From contig NOWV01000299.1 of NCBI GenBank assembly GCA_003344405.1, positions 1 to 59,145 on the forward strand: a DNA stretch of 59,145 nucleotides, read 5' to 3'. The number at the start of each line of letters is the position of its first letter. Positions within the stretch are counted from its first letter, which is position 1. The translations under genes and the position numbers were made by a program. The notes below the pieces were generated by a model. That model searched no databases, was not told the origin of the DNA, and worked only from the letters and a program-made list of their open reading frames with translations. This stretch comes from Trichoplax sp. H2. Its lineage: Eukaryota; Placozoa; Uniplacotomia; Trichoplacea. Below, one piece after another: positions 23,343 to 35,900 of the stretch.

Positions 23343-25458
23343 TAATTGTAATATTTAGATAAGAAAAAGCGATTCCTGACGGTACTCGTTACCTTATAAG
23401 AAATTTAATGCGTAATTCAAAGCGCTAGCTAGGAAGCTAAAATTTCTATATATTATTGCCTTGCAAAGATTACAGTTTCAACTCTTTTTATCGTTATTGT
23501 GCAAATATCACATCATTAAGAGAGGCTGCCATTCAGATAATTGGATTAATATAGTATTTTCACAGAGTAACGAATTACAATAAATAACAATAAATAAATT
23601 AAATGTTACCTTGAAAAAATTCTAACTTCACTGGGTTTAAAGCGATAAATATAGAGAACATTTTTGCTCTAGCATCATTATTCATCTATTTTTGGTCTGA
23701 TTATTTCTGGAGCTAATTAAATTAATTTGAGCAAGAGTACACGGAAAGAAGATATATCTAATTTATGAAACTCATGCACTTTAATATATCAAACATTGCT
23801 GACACAAATCAATTAATTGCAGTATCTTAGGGATTTTATTTAGGCTCATAAGAGAAATGATCCTCATGTAACTTGTAGCATAATAGTTTTTAGTGAAATA
23901 TGTATATGTTATTATGTTATATATACTTAGACATGATATTAAAGCTGGCTTCGTACGCCAAATCAACAATTTAAACAGAGTTTGAATTTCATTAGACCAT
24001 AAAATCCTAACCCGCAGCAAGTGCTGCCCACCTTATGTCTAGCAATCACGAGAATGTAGAAGCCTATCCTCAATTAGGAATTCATTCATCTGATACCTCC
24101 ATAATCATATCTACTGTTGAAGTCCACTATGTCGACAAATGAAACGACATCGTGCAGTAAATTCAACTGATGGAGATGGCAGAATCTCTATAAGCTGCTC
24201 ATTAATGATATTAGTAACAGTACACAAGCCTGTCTATCGACTTCATCTCTAATATTAGATGAAAATAAATTAAAATAATAAATCTTTCGAGTGAAAAATA
24301 CATATCAGTTATTTTCTGCAGCTGATATAATGTGAGTAGAATAATTATAAGGTAAAAGAAATAAATTCACAGAGATTAAGAGATCTTACTATTTTAAATA
24401 ATATGCAATATTTGTAACATGTAAGTCATCTTAATTATTCTGTGAGGCACTGCAATAGAACGCAATTGTAGTAAAGTGAAAATAACATTTGAAAATTGAA
24501 AATATGACGGTAATACTTGGTTGGATTAGAGGAAACATCATTCTTTAATATAACTTCTTAATGAAAGTAGAGTATTCTTATTTCCAATATTGATAATATG
24601 TAAGACGCTATCAAAAGAACTATTTTTGATTAATTCTCTTCCCGTATTAAAGATAATTGTATCCTAATTGCAAATTTAAGTACTGTACAAGTTTTTATTA
24701 TCATAATTAATTGAAGCCCACTTTTATTTAGAAGCAAGGTGGCTCCCGTTGCATCTATTACTGGATATTAATGTTAAAATTTTAATAAAGATCCTTGTTG
24801 GATCTATCAGAGTAAGATTTGACTGTATTATAAGAATAAAATTATACATCCATTTGCAACTAGTAGCCCCAGAAACAAATAAAATAGAGAATTAAAGTTA
24901 AAAGAACATATAGAGTGAAACGAGATATAATTTTCTGCGATATTCATTAAAATAAGATCAGATTTACGTACGACATGATAATACTGTATAATTTATGTTC
25001 CAAATCGACATTTCATGTATGCTAGAAAATAATTTTAATCTGAACATTGCATCAGTTAAACTGAGCTGGGCGGATTGGCTCGAATCGGCTGCTGATGTGC
25101 ATAAATAAGTTCAATTGGCTAGATTGAACGCTTATGCATCCTGTTTATAAATTTATTTGGATAAATAAATCAATATATCACGAAAAATAGTATTACTGGC
25201 TGATTGCATAAGTACAAGATTTGATATTGTACGGTTTTTCGATATCAAAGTCTAAGAGTACGATCTGTAGATGGAGGTATTAGTAATGCTGTTATTTAGA
25301 TAAATGCCTTCTAGCATAAGAAAGAAATATTCTCATATTTCATTCTTGGGCCATTTTAGAGAGTAATTTTTGATTGCTAGGTAGCAAGCATTGCTGCGAG
25401 TTAGTTTAATAGTTTGTTTAAGCTGCTTAATCTTGCTTCAGATCAATAGTGTAATTAG
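23343..25458. other. Intergenic between the convergent 3' ends of genes A and B
   Basis: No exon chain, RNA gene or clear repeat was recognised. Genes A and B point at each other across this interval. Confidence 0.4.
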
Positions 25459-25735
25459 CTACTCTAGTGTCTTTTGGTTTGGCATTCTTGAGTTTACTTT
25501 ATTTCTGTAATAGCCAAGTCTGTATAAAGTAACAGTAATAATAGTTATTAATACGGTGTTATAACTTATTAGTAGAGCTTTCGAGATTATATTACCAGTT
25601 TGCTGAGTGTTTGTATTTACTATAGGGCTTGAAAACTTTCCCTGACTGAATGTAGCTTCTCTAGAGCAAGATTTGTTGGACGGTCCAGCAACAGGCTATT
25701 TTAAAATAATAGTAAAAGATTCCATTAAGCGATAT

Positions 25736-27549
25736 TCACAGTTCTATTTTCCGTACTGTTATGCTAAATTGAAAATTTCCTACCCTTGCTTCCTGTTCTC
25801 TATTTGCTGCTAATTGAGAAGCAATACTTCCTTTTGTCCTTTTTGTTCGTAAAATCCTTGAGAAATAGCGAACAACCTATGTAACATTAATACCAATTCA
25901 ATTAGATGTTGATACGAAGTTCTTAAATTAATGTCTATCTAGCTTATACTTACGTCTTTGTTATTCAAGCAGTGGAATTTAAAAATAAAGACACCCTGAA
26001 TGTTTATAAGTCAATCAATTTTAATATTATTTCTGTCTTTGCGATTGATTTACTAGTCTACTCTCAAATCATTAAGAAAATTATCGATACCTGTAAGGAA
26101 TTGGTGATAACAAAGATATATGAAAAAATTAGACTTTGATCATCCATAGCTAATAAGCCAAAAAGCCAAGATAAACCGAAGATTGGCATTAAAACAAGAA
26201 CAGCTCTGGCAGATGTTCTAAGCAAAGGAAAAGAATTTATTAATTAATTCGTTTTATTTGTTTATTTTTGAAGCTACTTAGGCATCGATTTAAACAAGTT
26301 TTGCGATAATCAGTTGATGGTATTAGTAATAAAATTAACTGATAACGTTCATCATTAGTCTTACTTGATTTTATAAGTATCTGATCTAGATGAGACAGCG
26401 CGGATCGATATAAGGGTCTTAATCACCATAATCATCAGAATAATATTGATCTTGTCATGTAGAAGTAATTTATTAAAGTTATGTTTGCATCTTTTTACAG
26501 CGGACTAGATTATTTAAATCTAATTCTTATTCGATAAGTACGGTTAGAAAATTAAAATTGTGTACTAGAATAGATTTAAACTTACAGTTATAATAGCACC
26601 TACGGGTCCAATAAAGGCCCAAATTAAAATACTGTCCGGTTTGATATAGCAGCTATAAAGTAGGATGGAAGATAGCTTAGAGCTTGGAGAATAAGAATCT
26701 CAGCTAAGCACGAAATTAGACATACGAATCTTGGCTTCCATAATCTTCCATTTTCATGATCACGGATAATCCAACAATGAATACAGGTATGACTAAAAAT
26801 AGTCAAGAAATGTACAAAATCATACTTCATTCAACACAACTCAATATGTCTTTTAGCCAAAGTATTGAGCTAAAATTACATTAAAGTAACTCAAAGTACA
26901 ATTTATCTTTAAATTGGACTGTTATCATTAACTTACGCCATCCAATCGCCAAATAAAGGTAATAATGCTTCTTTTGGTGTCTGTAGTTTGCAGACGACAT
27001 ATAAGTAATAATGCCCTCAACTAACATCCAGAAGAAGACAGCAAGATAGAGGAAATGCAAAGCTATTGCAATAATTCTGCATAAAAGCTATTATAAAATA
27101 AATAAGATACAATGTCATAAACTTTCATCGAACTTGAAGCGTAACTTATATTTGCCAACTCAATATTGATCAAAAACAAATATTTCTACTATTAGATTGC
27201 TAACGATAGCTTAGTTAGAGCTTCATTTAATAGTACCGGATTCGCTATAGCATCAGCACCAAATAAGAATAGAAATATTGCAGCTATTAAAGCCGCTGAT
27301 AAATTCGCATGAACAAAGCTGCGAATGCCTCTTAGTTGCCTGAGAAAAAATTTAAATAAAGTGATGCAAAATATATCAGATTTCCTTTGATTTTCCATGT
27401 TGGAAGCGAGCTATATTTCTTTGAAATTATAGAAATTTTTCTTACTTGATAAAAGCAAAGATTGAAAACGTAACTATCAATCCAAATAGTGATAGTGAAA
27501 GTCCAGCTTTGGTCATAATATCCAATATTTGTTTGTGGATGGATGGAAG
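25736..27549 (-). other. Gene B seven-transmembrane domain and tail
   Basis: The exon lengths 104, 103, 151, 67, 67, 86, 127 and 42 nt are identical to those of gene A. Helix marks: TM1 LSLSLFGLIVTFSIFAFI, TM2 FVHANLSAALIAAIFLFLF, TM3 LLCRIIAIALHFLYLAVFFW then MLVEG, TM5 start CYIKPDSILIWAF, TM6 LVLMPIFGLSWLFGLLA, TM7 YIFVITNSLQGVFIFKFHC. The tail is basic (VVRYFSRILRTKRTK). The 3' end has two possible forms, stopping at 25736 or splicing on to 25459. Confidence 0.88.
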
Positions 27550-30500
27550 CTGTAGGATAGATTAACAACAGTAAATTACTAACATTATCATGTATTCATT
27601 CATACTGTATATTTATAATTTTTTAATAAATTAATGATGATTTACGAAATAAATTAGAAACATGGCAATTTAATAGCAATATTCTCAATTAAATTCCAAG
27701 CATTACTAAATAATTTAATCTACGTATACGAATAATTTTCGAATAAATTAATATGATTTATATAGTACATTAGCAACTATAACATTTTAACTGCAAAATG
27801 GACATTCAAATTTCAAGTGTAACTAATATTTTAATGTAATTAAGCGAACAATTTTCCAATAAATTAATGTATGTAATGAAATGCAGTAACAACCATGACA
27901 ATTTTCCGGCAAGAAGCTCATTCGAATTTCAGTGTTACAGTGTTAAATACTGTATTACAGTAGAAATATCTATGTTAGGATAATTCTATTAGACTATCCT
28001 TATTTAGTTAACGTCTAATTTGGATATACTGTGTTTTAATATAGCACTAACTTTTTATGACAGTGACACTTATACACATACTGAAATTAATAGTTATAAT
28101 AGGGAATGCAAATCATCTGCTTACAGTTCGAATCATTGTGATTGTAATTTACTTATGGTAGACTACAAATTATCATGGAAATGTTCCGTGATAGGACATA
28201 TCGTAATCTGACTATTCTGTATTAGTCATCACATGTCTATGATCTTAAATACTGTTGTCAGCATTAAGGGAGCAGTAGCTAAAATTAATATCTAATTCAG
28301 TAAATGATTCCAATGTTAATTGTATTAACTATGACTCGTGAACTATTGAGGAGTAGTATATAAATGCAGTATATCCAAATAAAGTGGAATTCTCCAACTT
28401 AGTGTTTAACGTAAAATACGAGGCGTTTAAGTCTTTGTGTAGTCTGCTAGTAGAGCAAAAGTGTTCGTGATAGTGCAGATATCGTTCCTTGATACGTGGT
28501 TCAAGGAATTGACTTATTGATCGTATATTGCGTTATCTTGTTGCAAAGCTGTTTTGTGACATTCAGGTATTATTGATATTGTAATTTAACGTATAAGCTC
28601 ATTTGTTAGCCTATACTTCAAATTTTGATAGATTACATGTAGTTAAGAGTTTGATGCCTAAATTCTACCTTAGCTTGTCTCATTCCGACTAATACGGTAA
28701 AGCTTGATAGATGTTCAGTTTCACAGTAAACCGATGATGTATTGCTGACTTTCGTTTTAACACCTTGAGTCGACCAGTGGCCGGTATTATTGCTACTACA
28801 GATATGAAATTGGCATGGATATGAGAACCACGAAATCGATAAAGAAAGAAATATATTATTTGGCTTTACCTTGCTTTCCAATATACGCATTGGATGTTAC
28901 TGTTTTTCTATCGGGTAGAATAAGTAAGCCATATTAGATATTATTTAATTAAAATCTTGCTGTTGATAATTTCAATCCAACTATCAGCTGGACTTATATC
29001 CACCTGATAACTCTGCCAAGCTAAATGTAGTTGATTTTAAATGCACTCATCAACTGTAGCGATATCAATCTAATGTATTAGCCGTAATTGTTTCAGGTAG
29101 TTATAAAATATGCTTGTACTTATTGCCTATAACATTATATTGATATACTAGCTATAGTTATCAACTATTCTAATAATTAGTTCAGTTTATAATATACCTC
29201 ATCCTCTGTAATATCGAAAACAAGGCGAACAGGTTTAGGAAATTGTTCCGTAATGGTTGGGTAGACATTTAAAGAAACGATTGAATGGTTTAATGCGGTG
29301 CCATTAGCACTATGTAAGAGCAAAATGTAACTTAATATTAGCTTGGTTTAAATAACTGCCTTAAGTAATAACACTTATGATATAGGAAAGCTTTTAAAGC
29401 ATCCACTATAGCGGTTAGGAGTCTTATTTTGTCATATAGAGTATGATAGCTAAAGGAAGTTGCTGTTCTTACGTAAAATTTCTTTCAGTAGGCTGAAAAG
29501 CAATGGAAACAATTCCAACATAACCTACAGTAAAAGTAAAGCATAAATACTGAAATTCATGGAAGGTTTAATCAACAAAGACGTCATCAGCGCTATGTAT
29601 TAACTACAGATCGACAAACTACACCATATTTCACCTTTATATTCTTTAGGAACAATAGCTTTGGGGATTTCTATATGTCGGATCGTGCTTCGAGATAGGT
29701 AATTATTTGCGGAAGTCATATTAATCTTAATTGAGCCAGATTTATCCTCTACAACTTCGGATTTGGATACAATATAAAGTTCTATGAGACAGAAAAATAA
29801 TGATGTTTTATTGCATCCCAAATATTAGAATCCTAGTATAGCATATATATATACAATAACAAATAATTTGCTGTCAAAATCAGCAAATGATCTTACTAGC
29901 AGTTTGACTAAAAGCAGATGAAGAAATTGGAGATTGAATGGATGCTAAATTCTGCGCCAAAGCAGAGCCAATAGTCTCGCTAGCATTTAATGCTGCACTG
30001 GTGCTCTTATTTAAATGTTGGAAAAAAAAGTTTTAAATTTACTTAATTTATAAGCAGTATATGACATGCCAAAGAAATCTATCAAATTGAATAATTTAAG
30101 GTAATACTTACCACGTTATAGATATTAGTTTTAGTCAAATTTTGAGTTAAATCCTTATAGTTATCTGATGGATAGGAATCATTTAGATCTAAAAAAAGTA
30201 ATAATCGGACCATAGATCAGCTAACATTAGCTTATCTACATACGTTGAACTTAAGTAGATCGATTAAAACTCAAAATGAGGGCAAACTGTTTACTTTTCA
30301 TGCATAAAAATGATGAAAATTTGCCAAGGCAATCTAAAGAGTGCCATTTCCAGTCGACGCCGTTTGGACCAACATTTCGTTTAAGAACAGCACAGTTTCG
30401 ATCTGGCAAAGGATGACCTGCAGCCCAATTGAAATATGTGGTTTCTCTGCCATTAACCACCCATTTAAATGGGCTATTATCAACTGATGTATCACGATAT

Positions 30501-32907
30501 AATCCAATCCAAGTCCACATTAGCCATTCTTTACCGAGAAATTGATCAATTTGCTGCTGAGTATTCATGGAATCGATGACTCCCAAATCTGCTCCATAGT
30601 ATTGGCAGATAGATCTTGCATGGATAAACCATTCTGGGTTGAAGAATCGTCGAAAACAGAGATTACCATGTTGTGTCCAGTTTCCAGGGCAATTTTTATT
30701 GACTGTACCTAAATGAAAAATTCGTAAGTAATACGATTTTATTGTTTGAATCTTTTATTTATTACTTAAAAGCATGATTGTGTCAAAATACTCGGCTAGT
30801 AGTCATACCCTCTTGTGCTGGAGCCATCATTCTGTTAAAAGAACTTCTAATGCCTAGTGAAAAATTTAAAATCAAGGTTAAAATTTTAAGGTTTAAATAA
30901 AAGATTATCCAATATCGCTGTGTGTAAGAGTTTAATGTTGAAAAACGATGATAAGGCTATTTAAAATAATTTGACACCAGCAAAATCAATCATACATCTG
31001 TATCCATATATTCGTAGCTAAGTAGGATTTAAGATTACGATAATTAAACCTAATTAAGCATGAAAGGTGAAGATCTAAAGTTAGAATTACATATCGGATA
31101 GAAAAAATAAGATAATTTTACATTGTTGTGATCGGATGTTTTCGCTAATCAAGTAAGGTATGTTTAATATTTCTACCATTAGATTAAAATTGTTGCAAAT
31201 TCGAAGCTTGAACTAGGTTAATTCGTTTATTTATCTTCTATTAGCAATATTATAACTCTGCCTTACACCGTGCTGTATATTAAGATACACGCAACATGGT
31301 TAGTGCTGGACTATTGAAGTGATTAATGGACTAAAGTTCATTAGAGACTATCCTGTTTTTAATAGTGTCGTAAATTCATAATATTAAATTAGATAATAAT
31401 ATTATAAATTCGTATTGGTCTAATTCTCACTGTCTAGTTTTGTTTTCTATACATGTAATTATAGTGATTAGTGTCGAATAAAATTATAGCAATATGATAC
31501 AGTAGAATTCAGTCATTAATCAAGTATTAACGCAAACATACAATATTGAGCTAGATAATAATGTAATCAATTCGTAATGGTCTAATTCTATAGGCCCAAC
31601 ATTGCCTTATATGCACATTATCAGAATGAATAGAGGTGAACAAAATTATAGAATAATGATGCAGTATAATTCAGTCATAAATTAAGTAAAGAAAATAATC
31701 ATATTAATTAATCTGATTAGACGATGAAGGCTTTAAGGCTAATTATACTATAAAGATGATAATGCTAGGAAAGATACCGATTACTGTAAAAACTGTTTAA
31801 TAATATTTAAAGATATGCCAATTGCTCGAATAAATATAAACTGCCTGCTCTAACAATAATTAACCAAGCGAGTTTAGAAGAACATTCTAACTTGTTAATT
31901 ACTTTTACACTGCGCTAATAACCGAACACTATTTCTATCGCTACATTATCAAACTAAAACAATTTACTTGATAATAGTAAAATCTGCATTTCTAAGTTAG
32001 GATCATGATTTAGTCTGCAAATTCTAGAAGAAGAAAAATGATCGGAAATCTCTTTTACATTGAGTTAATACCATAGATTTTATTCTTACCTTTGCGTTGG
32101 CAAATAAACAAGCGTTGTTCTGAACAGTTGCCAAGTCTCCAAATGCCTGGTTGATCTACCAATTTATCCAGTACACCACATTGATCGGTAGTAATATTGC
32201 TGGGTTCATCGGCTGCCCAGTAGAATTTACCAACTGTTATATGTTTATCAGTAATCCAATGAAATCGTCCATATTGATTTCGTTGCATACCAAACCAATA
32301 AGTTTCATTTATAGTATCATCATATAAAAGATAGTGATCGATTGCTAATCGTTGTGGATTTGTAGGAATAGTGACAAGATGGGAACTATTTTGTTCACAG
32401 AATCTTTGAGCTGAATCAAAGTCCAGTTTAATGTTTGATCTTTGGATGCATTGTCCATTTCCATAAGGTAGCCAACCTTGTGGACATTCATCTAATCAAA
32501 AATTCAACTCAATCTTGAGAATTGAATATAGATCGGATCACTTCATTATACTTAATTTAGTCTAGGTATTTATTCAAGGCAAGATAGAGTAGGATATTTT
32601 TTCTGTTGCTAGTGAACTTACAGTACAAATCATCGAAATTAGCCAAGTATTTACCAATTACTGATGACGAGATGGATATCAAAAATAAAAGCTAGAAAAT
32701 AGAGAAAATAGGATCGACTTATGAATCTATTAGCAGTGAATGAACTTCTTCGTGAATGTTAAGCAGCGTGGCGCTTATGGAATATTCCAACGAGAATAAG
32801 TTTTTAATTCAGGATCAAGTTTCTAAACGTGTACAAGTAGCAATTTTAAATTTCATGTACTTTTTTACTCTCTTTCGTTCGCTTACCGCACAATAATAGG
32901 AGGGCAT
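25736..32907 (-). CDS. Gene B: adhesion-type GPCR with two C-type lectin domains, GAIN/GPS and 7TM
   Basis: The minus-strand model has 20 exons: 32907-32887, 32691-32622, 32491-32090, 30708-30295, 30188-30112, 30005-29897, 29781-29635, 29524-29473, 29309-29198, 28907-28870, 28795-28669, 27549-27446, 27339-27237, 27087-26937, 26792-26726, 26652-26586, 26450-26365, 26217-26091, 25995-25954, 25876-25736. All joins keep frame, giving 818 residues. Order: signal peptide about 1-20, CTLD1 about 31-164, CTLD2 165-302, GAIN/GPS about 303-523, seven helices about 524-772, basic tail. It lacks the long Thr-rich stalk of gene A. The GPS carries H-L-S, so cleavage is predicted. An alternative tail splices from 25784 to 25695 and runs open to 25459, adding 78 residues in place of the last 15. 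Ligand and signalling roles are family inference. Confidence 0.87.
27928..28566 (+). mobile_element. Solo LTR, family 2, complete copy with TSD TTCAG (in gene B intron)
   Basis: The 629-base LTR spans 27933-28561, starting TGTTACAGTG and ending TTTTGTGACA, between TTCAG repeats at 27928-27932 and 28562-28566. TATATAAA at 28357-28364 and AATAAA at 28378-28383 lie close together. It sits in the gene B intron between the GPS exon and the TM1 exon, opposite to the gene. A 63-codon frame (28020-28211) is shared with the other copies. Confidence 0.92.
28669..30188 (-). other. Gene B GAIN domain and GPS (seven exons)
   Basis: Exons 30188-30112, 30005-29897, 29781-29635, 29524-29473, 29309-29198, 28907-28870 and 28795-28669. 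ALNASETIGSALAQNLAS is the helical GAIN start; KPVRLVFDIT is the strand before the GPS. The GPS is again split: a 38-nt microexon (IQCVYWKA) plus NTGHWSTQG…YCETEHLSSFTVLV. His-Leu-Ser is a canonical cleavage site. Exon phases match gene A at every equivalent boundary. Confidence 0.85.
30295..30708 (-). other. Gene B CTLD2 exon
   Basis: A phase 1-1 exon of 138 codons: NCPGNWTQHG, ARSICQYYGA, TWIGLYR, YFNWAAGHP, NCAVLKR, WKWHSLDC and terminal SSFLCMK. All core cysteines are present; no EPN/QPD. It resembles CTLD2 of gene C more than any CTLD of gene A (QYYGADL/QYARADL, YFNWAA/YFHWHA, WKWHS/WKWRS), which supports a closer B-C relationship. Confidence 0.9.
32090..32491 (-). other. Gene B CTLD1 exon (EPS variant of the sugar motif)
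   Basis: A phase 1-1 exon of 134 codons: ECPQGWLPY, AQRFCEQ, YWFGMQ, FYWAADEPS, CGVL, WRLGNC and terminal RLFICQ. It is the only CTLD in the window with a Glu-Pro-x motif at the calcium/sugar loop (EPS, where mannose-type lectins have EPN). WRLGNC occupies the WND position, which is degenerate. Sugar binding is possible but unproven. Confidence 0.9.
32622..32907 (-). other. Gene B exons 1-2: split signal peptide
   Basis: Exon 32907-32887 encodes MPSYYCA (phase 0, donor GTAAGC). Exon 32691-32622 continues LLFLISISSSVIGKYLANF and ends phase 1 before GTAAGT. Joined, they give a classic hydrophobic signal with likely cleavage after SSSVIG. The frame before the second exon is closed by TAG inside the acceptor, so a separate first exon is required; this ATG is the one found that joins in phase. 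Confidence 0.7.
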
Positions 32908-35900
32908 GTTGATTTTTTGGATTCAAAAGATTAAATATATATATACCAGTAATTGACGATAAAATAAAAAATAAAGATTTTACTTTACTTTACTCTGAAA
33001 TAAATTTTTTTCTCACTAATCCAAGTCGGCTTATGACTCATCATATATAGCCGTTTAACATGTTATGATCAAAGCAGCAGCTGTTCTAGTTGGGAATTAG
33101 ATATAGTTAATTTAATTGTGGATTTGAATAAAAGCCACTCGCTTTTCCTATTAATTTGTTATTAGATATAGATTGGAATTCATCAGGTTAAATTAATAAT
33201 GATTCTTTCCTGTTTATTGACCCCTTTTATATGTTTAAAGATTCTAAATCGCTTCTATCTCACTATACTTCATGCAAGGAATGATAAGTAGATTTAAAGG
33301 TCGGAATAATAATTATTTGGCATTGATGATGATTGAGGTAATTTAATATGTAGGTATTATCGTTACCATCAAGATTATATAATTAATCTATCCATTGCTA
33401 TTAATAGCAATATTGTTAAGATACTATATCGTTGGTTAGCTAATTTTCCACCTACTAATAATGGCTTACTGAACAATTTTAGAACCGGAATATTCTCTTA
33501 TACTGTACTACTTTTAATAATATATCTTTTACTGGTAGCAAAGATATTGATTTGTATCATTATTGAACTGCTTTATGAAATATGAAGCCTGATAACTTTA
33601 ATTATAGATATTTTCCTGTTGTCTCATGAATTATCTATTCTCGATTTTCATAGCTATATTAGTAATTATAGTAAACACCCTATGTACGGCATAAACAGAT
33701 TTTAATGCAAATTTACGGAGATTAGACGGTTCGAAATTGAAGGAATTCCTTATTTTCAACGGAAACCATTTATCTTCTGCCGTTAACAGTAACATTATAG
33801 ATTATTCATTCTAAAATTATATTATTACAGCCCTTCACTCAAAATTGTATTTGCAAAAATCAGTATATATGATGTCGTAGATCTAGGATTACATTAAAAC
33901 CAAATATATATATGAGTAACCGCGTAAGGATATAATTTACTAGAACAAGTCCTCTAAAATCGTAGATTTAGCTATATGATGCTGTTACAAATCTTTTTTG
34001 TAACAAGAAACGGGTCTTAAATACTAGGGAAAATTATTAAAATATAAGATCAATTTTTATCAATTGTTAGGATAAAAGACAAAATTACTATCTTCACTAG
34101 TACTCATGTTCCCAACTAACTTAGGGACCTATCGTAGTTGAACTAACTCTCAGCTACACAAATAAGCTACTAATAGCCTAGACATAAGAAATATTAAATT
34201 ACAATAATTAACTACATACTGTGTTACTCTTAATTAGATAATCTCTGAAATATTCTTAGACACTATTATGACAATTATCTATTTCACATTAGCTATTTCA
34301 CTATAATTAATATATAATTCAAGGTGTCATTGCAATTCGATTCTCTTTAAATTTATTTTATTTCAATAAAATTAAATTTTCATTTTTATCGATAATGAGA
34401 CTAAGTCAATCATTTCTAAGAAATTTTATGCTATTTCTGAGACATATTGTTGTCTCTTATAAAAATTGAGACTTTAAGGCTATTACTATCTGCTTTAAGA
34501 TGCACATTTTCGGATATCGATGCTTTGTAAGCCGATAAATAGACTCCAACAATCTAAACTATTTCTATTACTACTATTACTATTATCAGTGAGAGAAATA
34601 TTAGCTTCAATTCGAATATTTTGTTACTGATTCATTATCTTCAAATTTCCAAGTTTTGATTGCACTAATAAGAGTCCATATTTCTTACCTATCTATGAAA
34701 CAACAATAAATATAATCATAAATCCTGTTATCGATATGTGTTGTATAATTGCATTAAGAGATAATTCGATTTAAAGTAATAGCATTAAGATTAAAATTGC
34801 AATGGTATTATGTCACATAAAGCATTCTATGTTTTACTACGCCTAATTTCATCTAAATAAAAATAAATAAATAAAATAAAAGTAGATACTATAACCCTTT
34901 TGTTGACTAATTCTGTATAATAATAAACTTGTTATGCAAGCATTACGGTGATAGAGGGGTATAAGTAATAATAACTAAAATAGTAAATGACTAAAATAAG
35001 GTAACGTAATTATTTAATGCTATGAAACTGCTGTTCGTGTTGATACTAAGAAAATAAGAAATTCTCAGTTGGCTACGTGAAATGAAGTGTATTATGAACT
35101 CTATTGGAATAAAGCTCATCTACAGCAGCGATAATTAATCATCCTTCTATAGAAATAATGTTGCAGGAAAGTAGAGATAATTTATTAACATCCATGATTT
35201 ATAATGGAGAAAAATTCGATCATCTTTGTAGTTTGATTTTAGAATCTTTTCTGTTAATAAAAAGGCTAAAATTGCCTTAATTAACAGCAAAATTGAAGTC
35301 ATTGAACTTTCAATTAATTCATTTCGATTACTGTTAATGATATAATTGACTTTACAAGAAATTTTGCGAATGAAATAACTTATTACAATTCTACTGAATA
35401 GTCAACTATAGCACTTCCATGATTCTGATAATTATTAGTTGATAAATCATGCATAAATATTTCCAAATGCTAAAGACTATTTAATTATTAAAATGTTTAT
35501 TTCAAAGAGAAATATTAGTCACTGAATTGACTTGAAATTTTAATTTATGAAATTAACTTATTTATGCACTCCAACTACGAAATATTTTGTTATTATTCAT
35601 CAACGTCTAATATAATTTACCAAATTATATTATATTCAGCAATGCTTTCGTGAAGCTCTATGAATAGTTTACAAATTAAAGCTTTTTGTATTAGAGATAT
35701 TATGAACACCTAAGTTATTAAGACAGTACCAAAAGGAACAACTAAGTAAAATTGACTGCCCAATAGTATCATTAGCTACAGTTTCAAGATAAACGATATG
35801 AAAATCTAATGTATCTGTCATTAAATCTTAAAAGTTGTCCAATCTCTTTATAGAATTATTAATTTACGCTATAATGAATCTAGTATGATAAATGAAGTCC

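Noticed and set aside
27933-28561. 63-codon frame conserved in all three family-2 LTRs as a possible peptide gene
   Set aside because: Conservation follows from recent common origin of the LTR copies; there is no domain, and it lies upstream of the LTR TATA motif.
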